Source of the DNA: JALZKA01 sp963786495
Lineage (GTDB): Bacteria; Actinomycetota; Thermoleophilia; Solirubrobacterales; 70-9
DNA length: 64,000 nt
Assembly (NCBI GenBank): GCA_963786495.1
Contig: CAWAZL010000011.1
Span: 1 to 64,000 of the forward strand
Direction: 5' to 3'
The notes under the pieces are model-generated. The model was given only the letters and a program-made list of their open reading frames with translations. It did no database searches and was not told where the DNA came from. Made by a program: the position numbers and the translations under genes. Position 1 is the first letter of the stretch. Each line of letters opens with the position of its first letter. Shown piece after piece: positions 10,891 through 19,384 of this stretch.

Positions 10891-10959
10891 TCAAGCCTCT
10901 GCGCCCGTGGGCGCGATCAGCAAGGCCGATGCGGCTGCGATGAGGGCAAGGCGTCTCAT
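10891..10959 (-). other. 22-codon open frame coding only a Sec signal peptide
   Basis: ATG at 10959 encodes MRRLALIAAASALLIAPTG then AEA and TGA, exactly a signal peptide with its cleavage site and nothing after it. Shifting one frame continues with RLENQSGTWFDGFVSG into the next gene's frame. It may be the frameshifted 5' end of a small secreted protein, or an alternative start of the downstream repeat protein. No function can be assigned. Confidence 0.3.
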
Positions 10960-11014
10960 CTCTAGGGAAAGTACCGTCGGTGCGTGCGTTTGAAGTCCCT
11001 GGCATGCTCAGTTG

Positions 11015-11467
11015 ATGGCCTCCGCCTCGTCAGCTGGCTATTCGAAAACGCCGCTTCCTCGGAAGCTCGGCATAAAGGAGGGTGAGACGTTGGCACTGCT
11101 CCGGGCGCCCGAGGACTTCCGTGAGACCCTCGGCGATTTGCCCGACGGGGTGAGCGTCCACACCCAGGTCCGGACAGGCAGCGACGCCGATGTGGTCGTC
11201 GCGTTCTTCACTCGCCGCTCAGAGCTCGAGGCGCGCCTGCCGACGCTCGTGGACGCTCTTGGGGTCGACGGCGGCCTGTGGATCTCGTGGCCCAAACGCT
11301 CGTCAGGCGTCGAGACCGACATCACCGAGGACACGCTCCGAGAAGTCGGCCTCCCGCTAGGCCTAGTCGACAACAAGGTCTGCGCGATCGATGAGACGTG
11401 GTCAGGGCTGCGCTTCGTCTACAGACGCGAGAACCGCGACGCCGTCCGAGCCGCTCGATCTGCTTGA
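11015..11467 (+). CDS. DUF3052 family protein
   Basis: 150 residues from ATG 11015 (a TTG directly before it is a weaker choice). Sequence blocks SKTPLPRKLGIKEGETLALLRAPEDF, DVVVAFFTRRSELEARLPTL, GGLWISWPKRSSG and DITEDTLREVGLPLGLVDNKVCAIDETWSGLRFVYRR are the standard DUF3052 pattern. Members are small cytoplasmic proteins of unknown role, frequent in Actinobacteria and other soil bacteria; full length here. A single gene between a divergent secreted protein and a convergent hydrolase. Confidence 0.85.
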   Translation: MASASSAGYSKTPLPRKLGIKEGETLALLRAPEDFRETLGDLPDGVSVHTQVRTGSDADVVVAFFTRRSELEARLPTLVDALGVDGGLWISWPKRSSGVETDITEDTLREVGLPLGLVDNKVCAIDETWSGLRFVYRRENRDAVRAARSA

Positions 11468-11516
11468 CGTGGTGCGTTTCGTTCGCGGTGTCCGGGAACA
11501 GGACCGGCCACGTCGC

Positions 11517-12368
11517 TCAGAGGCGTTCAGTAACCGCTTCTTCTTCGCAGAAGGCGGCGATCTCGCGGGAGAGCTTGCCTCCCTGCCAGGCGAGTGGTGA
11601 CTCGCCCTCGTCCTCGCTGACCATCCGGGCCTCCGGGATCCGTTCGGTCCACTCGACCGCGACGTCCCAGGGGTGGCCCGGGTCTGCCTCGTCGTGGCTG
11701 GCGACGACGAGGGTCGGGACCTCGAGGCCCTCCAGCGCCTCGAGCCCGTCGAAGGGCACCGACGCGGTCACTTCTCGGAGCGCCTGCGCAACCGCGTCGA
11801 GGTCCTTGTGGAGCGCGAGGCGCGTCCTCGCGAGCCGAAGCACGACCTCGCGCCATTCAGGATCGTGTGAGCCGTCGTCGTAGACCTTGATGAACCCCTC
11901 CACCCCGTCCCGTTCGAGGCCGTCGGCCAGGCCGGCCCAGTACGCGATCGTTTCCTCGGGTGGCGGCTTGCCCCGGGACGCCGGCCCGATCGCCACGAGC
12001 CCCGCCACGCGGTCCGGCTCGGCCAGCGCGAACGCCGCAGCCGTGTGGGCCCCCATCGAGTGCCCCGCCAGGACAACCCGGTCCCCCTCCCCCACTTCGG
12101 CCGCCACCGCGGCCATGTCACTCGCGAGGGTTTCGTACGTGTACTGCTCGCCCTCGGGCGCAGGGTCCGACTCGCCGTGCCCCCGCGCGTCGTACATCGC
12201 GGACGTGAGGCCGCGGCGCTCGAGCAGCGAAGACCCGTGGGTTACATAACGACGCGCGGCCGTTATCCCGTGTGCCTGCAAGACGACTGGCCCGTCCCCG
12301 GCCGACTCGCCGCGAAGGACGTTCCCGCCGGGTGCGCGCACCTCGAAGGGGCGCGCGTCGGAGCCCAT
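11517..12368 (-). CDS. alpha/beta-hydrolase
   Basis: 283 residues. VVLQAHGITAARRYV provides the oxyanion loop, YDARGHGESDPAP the strand-4 motif, VVLAGHSMGAHTAAAFAL the nucleophile elbow (GHSMG), and the C-terminal half has TLVVASHDEADPGHPWDVA with a candidate acid and a late active-site region. Typical of the broad esterase/haloperoxidase-like family; cytoplasmic, substrate unknown. Its ATG at 12368 lies 3 bases downstream of the cyclophilin stop on the same strand, so the two are probably cotranscribed. Confidence 0.8.
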   Translation of the reverse strand: MGSDARPFEVRAPGGNVLRGESAGDGPVVLQAHGITAARRYVTHGSSLLERRGLTSAMYDARGHGESDPAPEGEQYTYETLASDMAAVAAEVGEGDRVVLAGHSMGAHTAAAFALAEPDRVAGLVAIGPASRGKPPPEETIAYWAGLADGLERDGVEGFIKVYDDGSHDPEWREVVLRLARTRLALHKDLDAVAQALREVTASVPFDGLEALEGLEVPTLVVASHDEADPGHPWDVAVEWTERIPEARMVSEDEGESPLAWQGGKLSREIAAFCEEEAVTERL

Positions 12369-12370
12369 GG

Positions 12371-13051
12371 CTAGCCCTCTTCGATGGTGACCGAGTTGAT
12401 GATCACGGGGTCAAGCGGCGCTCCCGACCCATCGGGATTCCCTTGGGCCTCGATCGCGGCCACGACCTCCATGCCTTCGGTCACCTCGCCCGCAACGGCG
12501 TAGTCGGGCGGTAGGCCGGCGTCTGGGACGGTGACGACGAAGAACTGACTGCCCGAGCGCCCGGGCGGCTCGGCCGCGGTCTTGGCCATAGCGACCACAC
12601 CCTCTGTGTAGGAGGTGTCATCCGGCGGCGCCTCGTCGACTGAGTAGCCGGGGCCCGGGCCGGACCCCGTGCCGGCCGGGTCACCGGCCTGGATCACGAA
12701 GCCGGGAATGATCCTGTGAAACGGCGTGCCGTCCAGGACCCCGTTCTCCGCCAGATATTCGAAGGAGGCCGCGGTCCTCGGGTTCCCCTCCGTGTCGAGG
12801 GCGATCTCGAAGGTGCCGCAACTCGTTTCAACCACCGCAACGAGGTTCTCGGCCGAGGGCTCCTTCGGCGGCGGATCAAGGCTTACCTCCCTCGGCTCCG
12901 GCACATCGACGCTCTCGCACGCCGTCTCCTCGGTGCTCGAGGTCTCCTCGCCGCCCGAAGCCGGATCTTCCTCATCGTCTCCGCCGCAGGCAGACAAGAC
13001 CAGGCCGAGGGCCACGAGGAAGGCGGCGATCAGGGTGAGCGGCTTCATCAC
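12371..13051 (-). CDS. cyclophilin-type peptidyl-prolyl cis-trans isomerase, lipoprotein
   Basis: 226 residues. N-terminal MKPLTLIAAFLVALGLVLSACG is a lipoprotein signal with lipobox LSAC. An acidic linker (DDEEDPASGGEE) leads to the cyclophilin domain: NLVAVVETSCGTFEIAL, ASFEYLAENGVLDGTPFHRIIPGFVIQAGD with the catalytic Arg of FHR, GSQFFVVTVPDAGLP, and YAVAGEVTEGMEVVAAI. It folds exported proteins at the outer face of the membrane. The canonical catalytic residues are present. Divergent from the methyltransferase at 13,092, with 40 bases between starts. Confidence 0.88.
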   Translation of the reverse strand: MMKPLTLIAAFLVALGLVLSACGGDDEEDPASGGEETSSTEETACESVDVPEPREVSLDPPPKEPSAENLVAVVETSCGTFEIALDTEGNPRTAASFEYLAENGVLDGTPFHRIIPGFVIQAGDPAGTGSGPGPGYSVDEAPPDDTSYTEGVVAMAKTAAEPPGRSGSQFFVVTVPDAGLPPDYAVAGEVTEGMEVVAAIEAQGNPDGSGAPLDPVIINSVTIEEG

Positions 13052-13091
13052 GCCGCAAGGCTATCCACCCGTCCGGTGGCATTATCAAGCG

Positions 13092-13751
13092 GTGGCACAA
13101 GCCGGGAAAGCGCAGCACAGAGGCCGCTACGACCGCATCCGGGTCGTCGGGCGCACACTGAACAGCACGGTCGCCCGCGCGCCGTGGCTCTGGCCGGTCC
13201 TCAAGTACCCGATGCGCCGCTACTTCGACCAGTTGGCGCTGGGCTGGGACCAGCGCACAGGAGCGGGCTCCACCGAGCACCTCACATCACTCGCCGCCGC
13301 CCTGCTCCATGTGACGCCCGCCCCCGAGCGCGTCCTCGACATCGGGACCGGGACTGGCGAGGCGGCGCTTCTGGCCGCCCGCGAGTTCCCCCGTGCCAGC
13401 GTGCGAGGCATCGACGTCTCCGAGGAGATGGTCGCGATCGCGAAGAAGAAGGTCGGGCTCGACCCCGACGGGCGCATCGCGTTCAAGGTGGCCGACGCGG
13501 CCCGGATCCCCTGGCCCGACGACTCCTTCGATTTGGTCATGCAGATGAACGTGCCGCCGTTCTTCGCCGAGATCGCCCGCGTGCTCCGGCCGGGCGGAAG
13601 CGTCGTCGTGGCCGCCAGCTGGGGCATCGAAACGCCGTTCTACACACCGGATTCCGTGCTCAAGCGCGGCTTTGCGAAGCACGGCATCAACGAGCACGTC
13701 TGGGGTGGTGCCGGGAACGGCACTTACTGGGTCGGCCGCGCTCGAGAATAG
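13092..13751 (+). CDS. class I SAM-dependent methyltransferase
   Basis: 219 residues from GTG 13092, chosen because it follows the divergent promoter region and no coding character precedes it. Motif I VLDIGTGTGEAALLAA, motif II acidic residue in RGIDVSEEMVAIAKKK, then KVADAARIPWPDDSFDLVMQMN and FFAEIARVLRPGGSVVVAASWG define the Methyltransf_11/UbiE-like fold. The N-terminal about 50 residues are basic. Substrate unknown. It opens a plus-strand operon with a lipid kinase 10 bases downstream and then MurT/GatD. Confidence 0.82.
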   Translation: MAQAGKAQHRGRYDRIRVVGRTLNSTVARAPWLWPVLKYPMRRYFDQLALGWDQRTGAGSTEHLTSLAAALLHVTPAPERVLDIGTGTGEAALLAAREFPRASVRGIDVSEEMVAIAKKKVGLDPDGRIAFKVADAARIPWPDDSFDLVMQMNVPPFFAEIARVLRPGGSVVVAASWGIETPFYTPDSVLKRGFAKHGINEHVWGGAGNGTYWVGRARE

Positions 13752-13761
13752 ATTCACCACC

Positions 13762-14655
13762 GTGTCCGCGGAGCCCACGCACCTCCTCCTGGTCAACCCG
13801 TCCGCGGGCGGAGGCCGAACGAGCAAGCTCCTCCCGCACGCTCAGGCAGCGCTTGCCGATGGTGGCGTTGAGCACCGGCTCGTCCTGACCGAGAACATCA
13901 CCCATGGACGCGACGAGGCGCGCAGGGCCGCCGAGCGCGGGCAGACGGTCATCGTGATGAGCGGCGACGGGCTGATCGGCCAGGTGGGAGGCGAGCTCGC
14001 GAACACCCGCTCAGCGCTGGGGATCATCCCCGGCGGCCGCGGCAACGACTTTGCGCGAGTGGTCGGCATCCCGGACGATGTCGAGGAGGCTGCCGGGATC
14101 ATTGCCGCCGGGGCGACGCGCCAGATCGATGTCGGCGAGGCGAACGGCGTGCGCTACTTGTGCATCGCAAGCTGCGGTTTCGACTCCGATGCCAACCGCA
14201 TCGCGAACGAAGCAAAGCGCGTCAAGGGCCCGGTCGTCTACGCCTACGCGGCGTTGCGGGCCCTCGCGGCCTGGAAGCCCGCGACCTTCACTCTCACGCT
14301 GGATGGCGAGCGTGCCGAGGTCACGGGCTACTCGGTGGCCGCGGCGAACACGAAGGCTTACGGCGGCGGCATGATCGCCGTGCCATCGGCGGTGCCCGAC
14401 GACGGCTTCATCGAGGTCAGCGCAAGCGGGAACGTCTCCAAGCTCCGGTTCCTGCGGGGCCTGGGTCAGGTCTTCAAGGGCGAGCACATGGAGACGATGC
14501 AGGTGCGAACGTGGCGCGTCTCGGAGGTCACCATCGAGGCGGACCGGCCGTTCTCCGTCTATGCCGATGGCGACCCAGTGGCAGACCTGCCCACAACCTT
14601 CAGGATCCTCCCAAGCGCACTGCGGGTGATCGTGCCACCCGACTCGGCACCGTGA
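13762..14655 (+). CDS. diacylglycerol kinase family lipid kinase
   Basis: 297 residues from GTG 13762. LLLVNPSAGGGRTSKLL, VIVMSGDGLIGQVGG (GDG nucleotide-binding motif) and ALGIIPGGRGNDFARVVGIP are the DAGK catalytic signatures; the C-terminal half has VSVYADGDPVADLPTTFRI-like strands. Members phosphorylate diacylglycerol or related lipids at the membrane inner face. The usual GGDGT is SGDGL here, still in the family range. The stop overlaps the MurT GTG by 4 bases, so expression is linked to lipid II amidation; recycling of lipid carriers is a plausible inference. Confidence 0.85.
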   Translation: MSAEPTHLLLVNPSAGGGRTSKLLPHAQAALADGGVEHRLVLTENITHGRDEARRAAERGQTVIVMSGDGLIGQVGGELANTRSALGIIPGGRGNDFARVVGIPDDVEEAAGIIAAGATRQIDVGEANGVRYLCIASCGFDSDANRIANEAKRVKGPVVYAYAALRALAAWKPATFTLTLDGERAEVTGYSVAAANTKAYGGGMIAVPSAVPDDGFIEVSASGNVSKLRFLRGLGQVFKGEHMETMQVRTWRVSEVTIEADRPFSVYADGDPVADLPTTFRILPSALRVIVPPDSAP

Positions 14656-16052
14656 GCGCACCGTCCGCGACCGGCCCCGGGTTCCGCGCGAAGGTCGCGA
14701 TTGCCCGCGCCGCCGGCAATATGTCCCGGCGCTCCGGACGCGGCGGCGGCACGACGCTTCCTGGGCGGATGCTCCTTCGTATGGCTCCGGACGCGATCGA
14801 GCGCCTGGGCTCGCGCCTCACGTCGGGCGCAACCGTCATCAGCGCCACCAACGGCAAGACCACCACGGCCGGGATGCTCGCCTCAGCCCTCAAGCAAGCC
14901 GGACGCACGCCCGTGCACAACCGCGCCGGCTCGAACATGAGCTGGGGTGTTGCGACCGCCCTCCTCGAGCAGGAAGGCGCCGAGGGGCTCTTCGAGGTCG
15001 ACGAGGCATGGCTGCCGCGGATGGTCGAGGCGCTCGACCCCGGGCTCATCGTCCTTTCGAACCTCTTCCGCGACCAACTCGACCGCTACGGAGAGCTCGA
15101 GCGCCTGGCCGACGAGTGGGCCGAGATGGTCGAGGCCCGCCCCGCCGGCCTGGTCCTCAACGCGGACGACCCACTGGTCGCCGACCTGGGCCGGGACTCC
15201 GACCTCGTGCGAAGGCCGGACGTCACCTACTTCGGGATCGAGGATGCCTCGCAGGCCCTGCCGGGGCTCCAGCACGCGCACGACGCCAAGCACTGCCGGC
15301 GCTGCGGAGCGCCCTATGCGTACGCGAGGGCATTCGTCGGACACCTCGGCCACTACACGTGCCCCAATTGCGACGCCGACCGCCCCACGCCCGACATCGC
15401 CGCAACGCGGATCGAGCTCGACGGCATGCGCGGCTCACGCGTCGAGGTCTCCACCCCTGAGGGGCCACTCGAGCTCCGTCTCCCCCTCCCCGGCCTCTAC
15501 AACGTCTACAACGCGCTGGCGGCCCTTTCGACGGCGATCAGGCTCGGCGTGGAGCCGCACCTGGCCGTCACAGGCCTCGAGCGCACCGAGGCCGCCTTCG
15601 GGCGGGTGGAGACGGTCGAGGTCTCGGGCAAACAGGTTTCGATTCTCCTCATCAAGAACCCCGCCGGCGCCAACGAGGTGATCCGGACGCTTCGCCTGGA
15701 AGACGAGCAGTACGGAGGCGGAAACGGCGTACACCTTTGGATCGCGCTCAACGACGGCATCGCGGACGGGCGCGACGTCTCGTGGGTCTGGGACGCCGAC
15801 TTCGAGCTACTTGCCGGTTCGGTTGCGAGCGTCACGTGCGCCGGGACCCGTGCGCCCGAGATGGCCGTGCGGCTGAAGTACGCGGGCCTTGATCCCTCTC
15901 TCATCACCGTCCACGACGACATCCCCGGGTCGCTCGACCGCGCGGTTGCCGGCTCGCCCGAGCGCCTGTTTGCCCTCCCCACCTACACCGCCCTTCTCGA
16001 GCTGCGGACGCTTCTCTCCGAGCGCGGCCTGGCAAAGGCGTACTGGGAATGA
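14652..16052 (+). CDS. murT: lipid II isoglutaminyl synthase, MurT subunit
   Basis: 466 residues. Mur-ligase-type enzyme that activates the alpha-carboxyl of D-Glu in lipid II with ATP, so that GatD-derived ammonia forms D-isoglutamine. P-loop SATNGKTTTAGMLAS (about 63-77), LFEVDEAWLPRM, VLSNLFRDQLDRYGE, a zinc ribbon (CRRCGAPY...CPNCDADRP) typical of MurT, LPGLYNVYNALAALSTA, and the C-terminal DUF1727 domain with NPAGANEVIRTL and WDADFELL. GTGA overlap with the lipid kinase and ATGA overlap with the next gene. All expected parts are present. Confidence 0.93.
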   Translation: MSAPSATGPGFRAKVAIARAAGNMSRRSGRGGGTTLPGRMLLRMAPDAIERLGSRLTSGATVISATNGKTTTAGMLASALKQAGRTPVHNRAGSNMSWGVATALLEQEGAEGLFEVDEAWLPRMVEALDPGLIVLSNLFRDQLDRYGELERLADEWAEMVEARPAGLVLNADDPLVADLGRDSDLVRRPDVTYFGIEDASQALPGLQHAHDAKHCRRCGAPYAYARAFVGHLGHYTCPNCDADRPTPDIAATRIELDGMRGSRVEVSTPEGPLELRLPLPGLYNVYNALAALSTAIRLGVEPHLAVTGLERTEAAFGRVETVEVSGKQVSILLIKNPAGANEVIRTLRLEDEQYGGGNGVHLWIALNDGIADGRDVSWVWDADFELLAGSVASVTCAGTRAPEMAVRLKYAGLDPSLITVHDDIPGSLDRAVAGSPERLFALPTYTALLELRTLLSERGLAKAYWE

Positions 16053-16798
16053 GCGTGGGAACCCCCGAGGAGGCCGTGATCTGGCACGACGTCGAGAACG
16101 GCGCATACGAGGCCGATCTGGAGCTCTGGCGAGAGCTCGCTCTTGGCGCGGGCGGGCCCGTGCTCGAAGTCGGCTGTGGAACCGGCCGTGTCGCGATCGA
16201 CCTCGCGCGCCACGGCCACCACGTGCTGGGCGTCGACATCGAGCCCGCGTTCGTGTCCACCCTGCGCGAGCGTGCGGCCGAGCGAGACCTCGAGGCAAAC
16301 GCCGAGGTCGGCGACATTCGCAACCTGGACGTGACCGGCGAGTTCGCGCTGGTCATTGTCCCGATGCAGACCATCCAGCTCCTGGAGGACGCCGTGGAGC
16401 GCCGTGCTGCGCTTGAGAGCATGCGCGCAGTTCTGGCGCCGCGCGGCCTGATCGCCGTTGCGATCGTGGAGGGCGATGCTGGGGCCGACGACTCGGGCGC
16501 TGTCCTCGGCCCGCCGGTCCCGGACGTTGCCGAGATCGACGGTTGGGTCTACTCGAGCCTGCCGGTCGAGCTCCGCTCCGACAGCGGAAAGCTCGCGCTC
16601 TCCCGGCTCCGGCAGATCGTGGCTCCCGACGGCGACCTGACTGACGATCGAGCGGAGATTCGTCTTGCCGTCCTGGAGCCCGGCGCGCTCGAGGCTGAGG
16701 CCGAACAGGCGGGCCTGCGGGCAGCCGGGCGCCGCGAGATCGCCGAGACTGACATCCATGTGGCCTCAGCGGTCGTCCTGTTGGAGGCTGCGCCATGA
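16049..16798 (+). CDS. class I SAM-dependent methyltransferase inserted between murT and gatD
   Basis: 249 residues. PVLEVGCGTGRVAIDLARHG (motif I), VLGVDIEPAFVSTLRERAAE (motif II) and ALVIVPMQTIQLLEDAVERRAAL with a late beta-sheet define a small-molecule methyltransferase. It shares ATGA with the murT stop and ATGA with the gatD start, so all three are translationally coupled. That position suggests a role in the same process, perhaps methylating a peptidoglycan or lipid precursor, but the sequence does not show the substrate. In the organisms where it was described, murT is followed directly by gatD. Confidence 0.82.
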   Translation: MSVGTPEEAVIWHDVENGAYEADLELWRELALGAGGPVLEVGCGTGRVAIDLARHGHHVLGVDIEPAFVSTLRERAAERDLEANAEVGDIRNLDVTGEFALVIVPMQTIQLLEDAVERRAALESMRAVLAPRGLIAVAIVEGDAGADDSGAVLGPPVPDVAEIDGWVYSSLPVELRSDSGKLALSRLRQIVAPDGDLTDDRAEIRLAVLEPGALEAEAEQAGLRAAGRREIAETDIHVASAVVLLEAAP

Positions 16799-17536
16799 GC
16801 ACGCTCAGGCTCCTCACCCTCTATCCGGACCAGATGAACATCTACGCCGACCGGGGCAACATTCTGTTCTGGCAACGCCGATGCGAATGGCGCGGGATCG
16901 GCTTCGAGCACGCAGAGCGCCGGCCCGGGCGATCGAATTGACCCGTCCGCCCACGACCTCATCTACATCGGCGGCGGCCAGGACCGCGACCAGAAGCTGG
17001 TCGCGGCAGACATGGTCGAGACCAAACGCGAGGGCCTCGCAGCCGCAGTGGACGACGGCGCGGTCGTGCTGGCAGTGTGCGGCGGCTATCAGCTCCTCGG
17101 CCACTCCTACCAGCTCGGCGACGAGCGGATCGAGGGGCTCGGCCTGGCAGACCTCGAGACCGTTCGCGAGGAAGGGCCTCGCCTGATCGGGAACGTCGCG
17201 ATCGAGGTCGACCTCGGTGCGGGTCCGAAGGTTCTCGCCGGCTTCGAGAATCACGGCGGGCGTACCTATCTCGGCGACGGCGCGACGCCGCTGGGGCGTG
17301 TGATCAAGGGATTCGGGAACGACGGCAAGTCGGGCTTCGAGGGCGTGCGCCGAGACAACCTCTTCGGCACGTACCTCCACGGCCCGCTCCTGCCGAAGAA
17401 CGCATGGCTCGCCGACCGGCTGATCCAGCTCGCGATCGCGCGAAGCGAGGGATCCGAGCCCGAGCTGGAGCCGCTCGACGATGAGCTCGAGGCCGCGGGG
17501 CACGAGAGCGCTCGCGCTGCCGCGTTGCGGCGTTAG
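16795..17536 (+). CDS. gatD: lipid II isoglutaminyl synthase, glutamine amidotransferase subunit GatD, one frameshift
   Basis: Class I (CobB/CobQ-type) glutaminase supplying ammonia to MurT. ATG 16795 gives MSTLRLLTLYPDQMNIYADRGN. After an apparent extra base near 16,900-16,930 the frame continues with DPSAHDLIYIGGGQDRDQ, the nucleophile elbow VLAVCGGYQLLG with catalytic Cys, FENHGGRTYL and GTYLHGPLLPKN with catalytic His. Joined length is about 246 residues, normal for GatD. The residues for activity are all present, so the break is more likely a sequencing error than inactivation. The stop codon overlaps the convergent gene's stop. Confidence 0.9.
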
Positions 17537-18045
17537 CCCTTTTCGGCGTCGTAAACCTCAGCTGCGGGCCGCGCCATCACTCGCTCCGCCATCTCGAGCT
17601 TCATCCGGTCCAGAGCGGACTCCTGCTCGGGCGAGCGATCCTCGGTCCGCGCGAGGTCGATGAAGTCTTCGGTGACGAACCCCTCCCGGAGCACCAGCGC
17701 GACGGTTGCGCCGCGGTAGCCGAGCCGGAAGACGAAGCGCTCGCGCGTACGGCCGAGCTCGGGTCGCGCCAGCGACTCGTCGATCTCGAAACGCTCGCCT
17801 GTGAGTGCCCGCGTGACCATCTCAAACGCGTCGCGGGCGCCGGGTCCGCTGAACGAGGTCGCGATCGAGATCTCCCGCCGCTCGCACGGCGTGTTCGGGC
17901 TCAGGATGGGCATTGCGCGCTCAAGGACCTTGAAGGCGTGCGCGACGCCGCCGGGCGAGCCTGGACCGTGGTAGCGCATGAGGTCCTCGAACGAGAATTT
18001 GAGGAGCGTGTTCCGCTCCATCACAAGCAGGATTTCGGTGGACAT
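17533..18045 (-). CDS. conserved hypothetical protein
   Basis: 170 residues from ATG 18045 (ATG 18060 is an alternative). Contains LLKFSFEDLMRYHGPGSPGGVAHAFKVLERAMPILSP-type sequence, a Cys-Glu-Arg-Arg patch (PCERREISIATSFSGPGARDAFEMVTRAL) and a C-terminal helix. The early Y-H-G-x-G-S-P-G-G pattern faintly recalls FmdE-like proteins, but without the cysteine set of that family, so no function is assigned. No signal peptide or membrane segment. Divergent from the NTF2-like gene at 18,080. Confidence 0.6.
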   Translation of the reverse strand: MSTEILLVMERNTLLKFSFEDLMRYHGPGSPGGVAHAFKVLERAMPILSPNTPCERREISIATSFSGPGARDAFEMVTRALTGERFEIDESLARPELGRTRERFVFRLGYRGATVALVLREGFVTEDFIDLARTEDRSPEQESALDRMKLEMAERVMARPAAEVYDAEKG

Positions 18046-18079
18046 CAGCGCTGGCACCATCGCAGGTACTCTCCATCGG

Positions 18080-18466
18080 GTGAGCCCCGCAACGGATTCG
18101 CCCGGTAGGGAGTTCGCCGAAGCCCTTGCGGCCAAAGACTTCGCGCGTGCAGCGGAGACCCTGGATCCGGACATTGACTTCCGCGCGCTCACGCCGAACG
18201 TGCAGTGGCAGGCATCGGGGCCCGACGACGTCGTGAAAAGCGTTCTGCGCGAGTGGTTCGAGGACTCGGACGAGCTCAAGGAGCTGATCTCGTTCGAATC
18301 AAAGCCGTTCGCCGACCGCGAGCATGTCGCCTACGCCATCCGCGGCCGCAACGAGGACGGGCCGTACGTCGTCGAGCAGCAGGCGTACTTCACGGCGGAG
18401 GCCGGGAAGATCGTCTGGATGCGGGTTCTCTGCTCGGGCAAGCGTCCCGACGACGCGGCTGCCTAG
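18080..18466 (+). CDS. NTF2/SnoaL-like protein
   Basis: 128 residues from GTG 18080. FAEALAAKDFARAAETLDPDIDFRALTPN is the helix-turn-strand opening of the NTF2-like cone fold, then DDVVKSVLREWFED, and strands AYAIRGRNEDGPYVVEQQAYFTAEAGKIVWMRVLCSG close the sheet. Such proteins bind small ligands or act as isomerases or hydrolases; residues for a specific activity are not evident. First of six such genes in the window. The stop overlaps that of the convergent acetyltransferase (CTAG). Confidence 0.75.
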   Translation: MSPATDSPGREFAEALAAKDFARAAETLDPDIDFRALTPNVQWQASGPDDVVKSVLREWFEDSDELKELISFESKPFADREHVAYAIRGRNEDGPYVVEQQAYFTAEAGKIVWMRVLCSGKRPDDAAA

Positions 18467-18949
18467 AGCTCCAAGAACATCACGTGGAGCCCGACGAGAC
18501 CCTCGGTCGGGTGCTCGAACGCCTTCGGAACCGTTCCTGCGATCTCGAACCCGAGCTTCTTCCAAAGCGCGATGGCGCCCTGGTTCGTCTCGACGACCGC
18601 GTTGAACTGGATGAGCTTGAAGCCTGCATCGCGGGCCCAGGCGATGAGGTCCTCGCCGAGCGCCCGCCCCACGCCCTGGCCAGAGCGCTCCTGCGTCCAC
18701 CATGAAGCTGCCACTCGCGACGTGCGCGCCGTTGCCGGGCCGGTTCGCATAACCCGTTCCGGTCCCGACGATCTCGCCGTCCAACTCCGCCACGACGATT
18801 CGCACACCATCGCCGAGCATCCAGTAGCGCCGAGCCGCCTCTTCGTCCATGTCCGTCTCGAGCGCGTACGTCTCCCCCGCCTCGACGATCGGCCGCATGA
18901 TGTGCCAGATCGCCGGCCAGTCATCGACCGTTGCCTCGCGGACGACCAT
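18463..18949 (-). CDS. GNAT family N-acetyltransferase, one frameshift
   Basis: ATG 18949 begins MVVREATVDDWPAIWHIMRPIVEAGETY, then ARRYWMLGDGVRIVVAELDGEIVGTGTGY. Near 18,690 the frame breaks; the continuation carries the acetyl-CoA loop RSGQGVGRALGEDLIAWA, then FNAVVETNQGAIALWKKLGFEIAGTVPKAF. Joined length is about 160 residues, a complete phosphinothricin-acetyltransferase-like GNAT. Acceptor unknown. The ATG lies 4 bases downstream of the dUTPase stop, so it belongs to the hflX-dut transcription unit. Confidence 0.8.
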
Positions 18950-18952
18950 GCG

Positions 18953-19384
18953 CTACCGCCCCGTAGAGCCGAAGCCGCCCTCGCCTCGTTCGGAATCGCC
19001 GAGCATTTCGGACTCCACGGGCTCGAGTGAAGCGAACGGCACCACGAGGAGTTGCGCGATGCGGTCGCCCTCCGCAATCTCGAAGGCTTCGTCGCGGTCG
19101 GTGTTGAGCAGGAGCACGCGCACCTCGCCGCGGTAACCCGCGTCGATCAGGCCCGGTGCGTTGACCAGCGAGATGCCGTGCTTCGCCGCCCAGCCCGAGC
19201 GCGGCAGGACCAGGCCCGCATGGCCGTCCGGTATCTCGAGCGCAATCCCGGTGCCGACGCTTGCGCGAGCCCCCGGCTCGAGCCGCGCCTCTTCAGACGC
19301 GTAGAGATCTAGTCCCGCGTCGCCGGCCGTCGCTCGCGTTGGAAGTTTCGCGGTCGCTGTGATGCGACGAACCGGGAGCGTCAC
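18953..19384 (-). CDS. dut: dUTP diphosphatase (in frame with HflX as read)
   Basis: 143 residues counted from GTG 19384. Hydrolyses dUTP to dUMP and pyrophosphate, keeping uracil out of DNA and feeding dTMP synthesis. All five trimeric dUTPase motifs are visible: GDAGLDLYASE (1), PRSGWAAKHG (2), NAPGLIDAGYRGEV with catalytic Asp/Tyr (3), GDRIAQLLVVP (4) and the C-terminal arm RGEGGFGSTGR (5). As given, the frame is continuous with HflX, making one chain; yet the GTG sits in a GTGA overlap identical to true gene boundaries nearby, so separate genes are likelier. See findings. Confidence 0.88.
   Translation of the reverse strand: MTLPVRRITATAKLPTRATAGDAGLDLYASEEARLEPGARASVGTGIALEIPDGHAGLVLPRSGWAAKHGISLVNAPGLIDAGYRGEVRVLLLNTDRDEAFEIAEGDRIAQLLVVPFASLEPVESEMLGDSERGEGGFGSTGR

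Noticed and set aside
12716..13888. 390-codon plus-strand frame
   Set aside because: It crosses the cyclophilin gene antisense and then the methyltransferase in a wrong frame; Arg/Pro-rich shadow.
17533..18045. Formylmethanofuran dehydrogenase subunit E-like protein
   Set aside because: Only a faint opening motif fits; the metal-binding cysteines of FmdE are absent.
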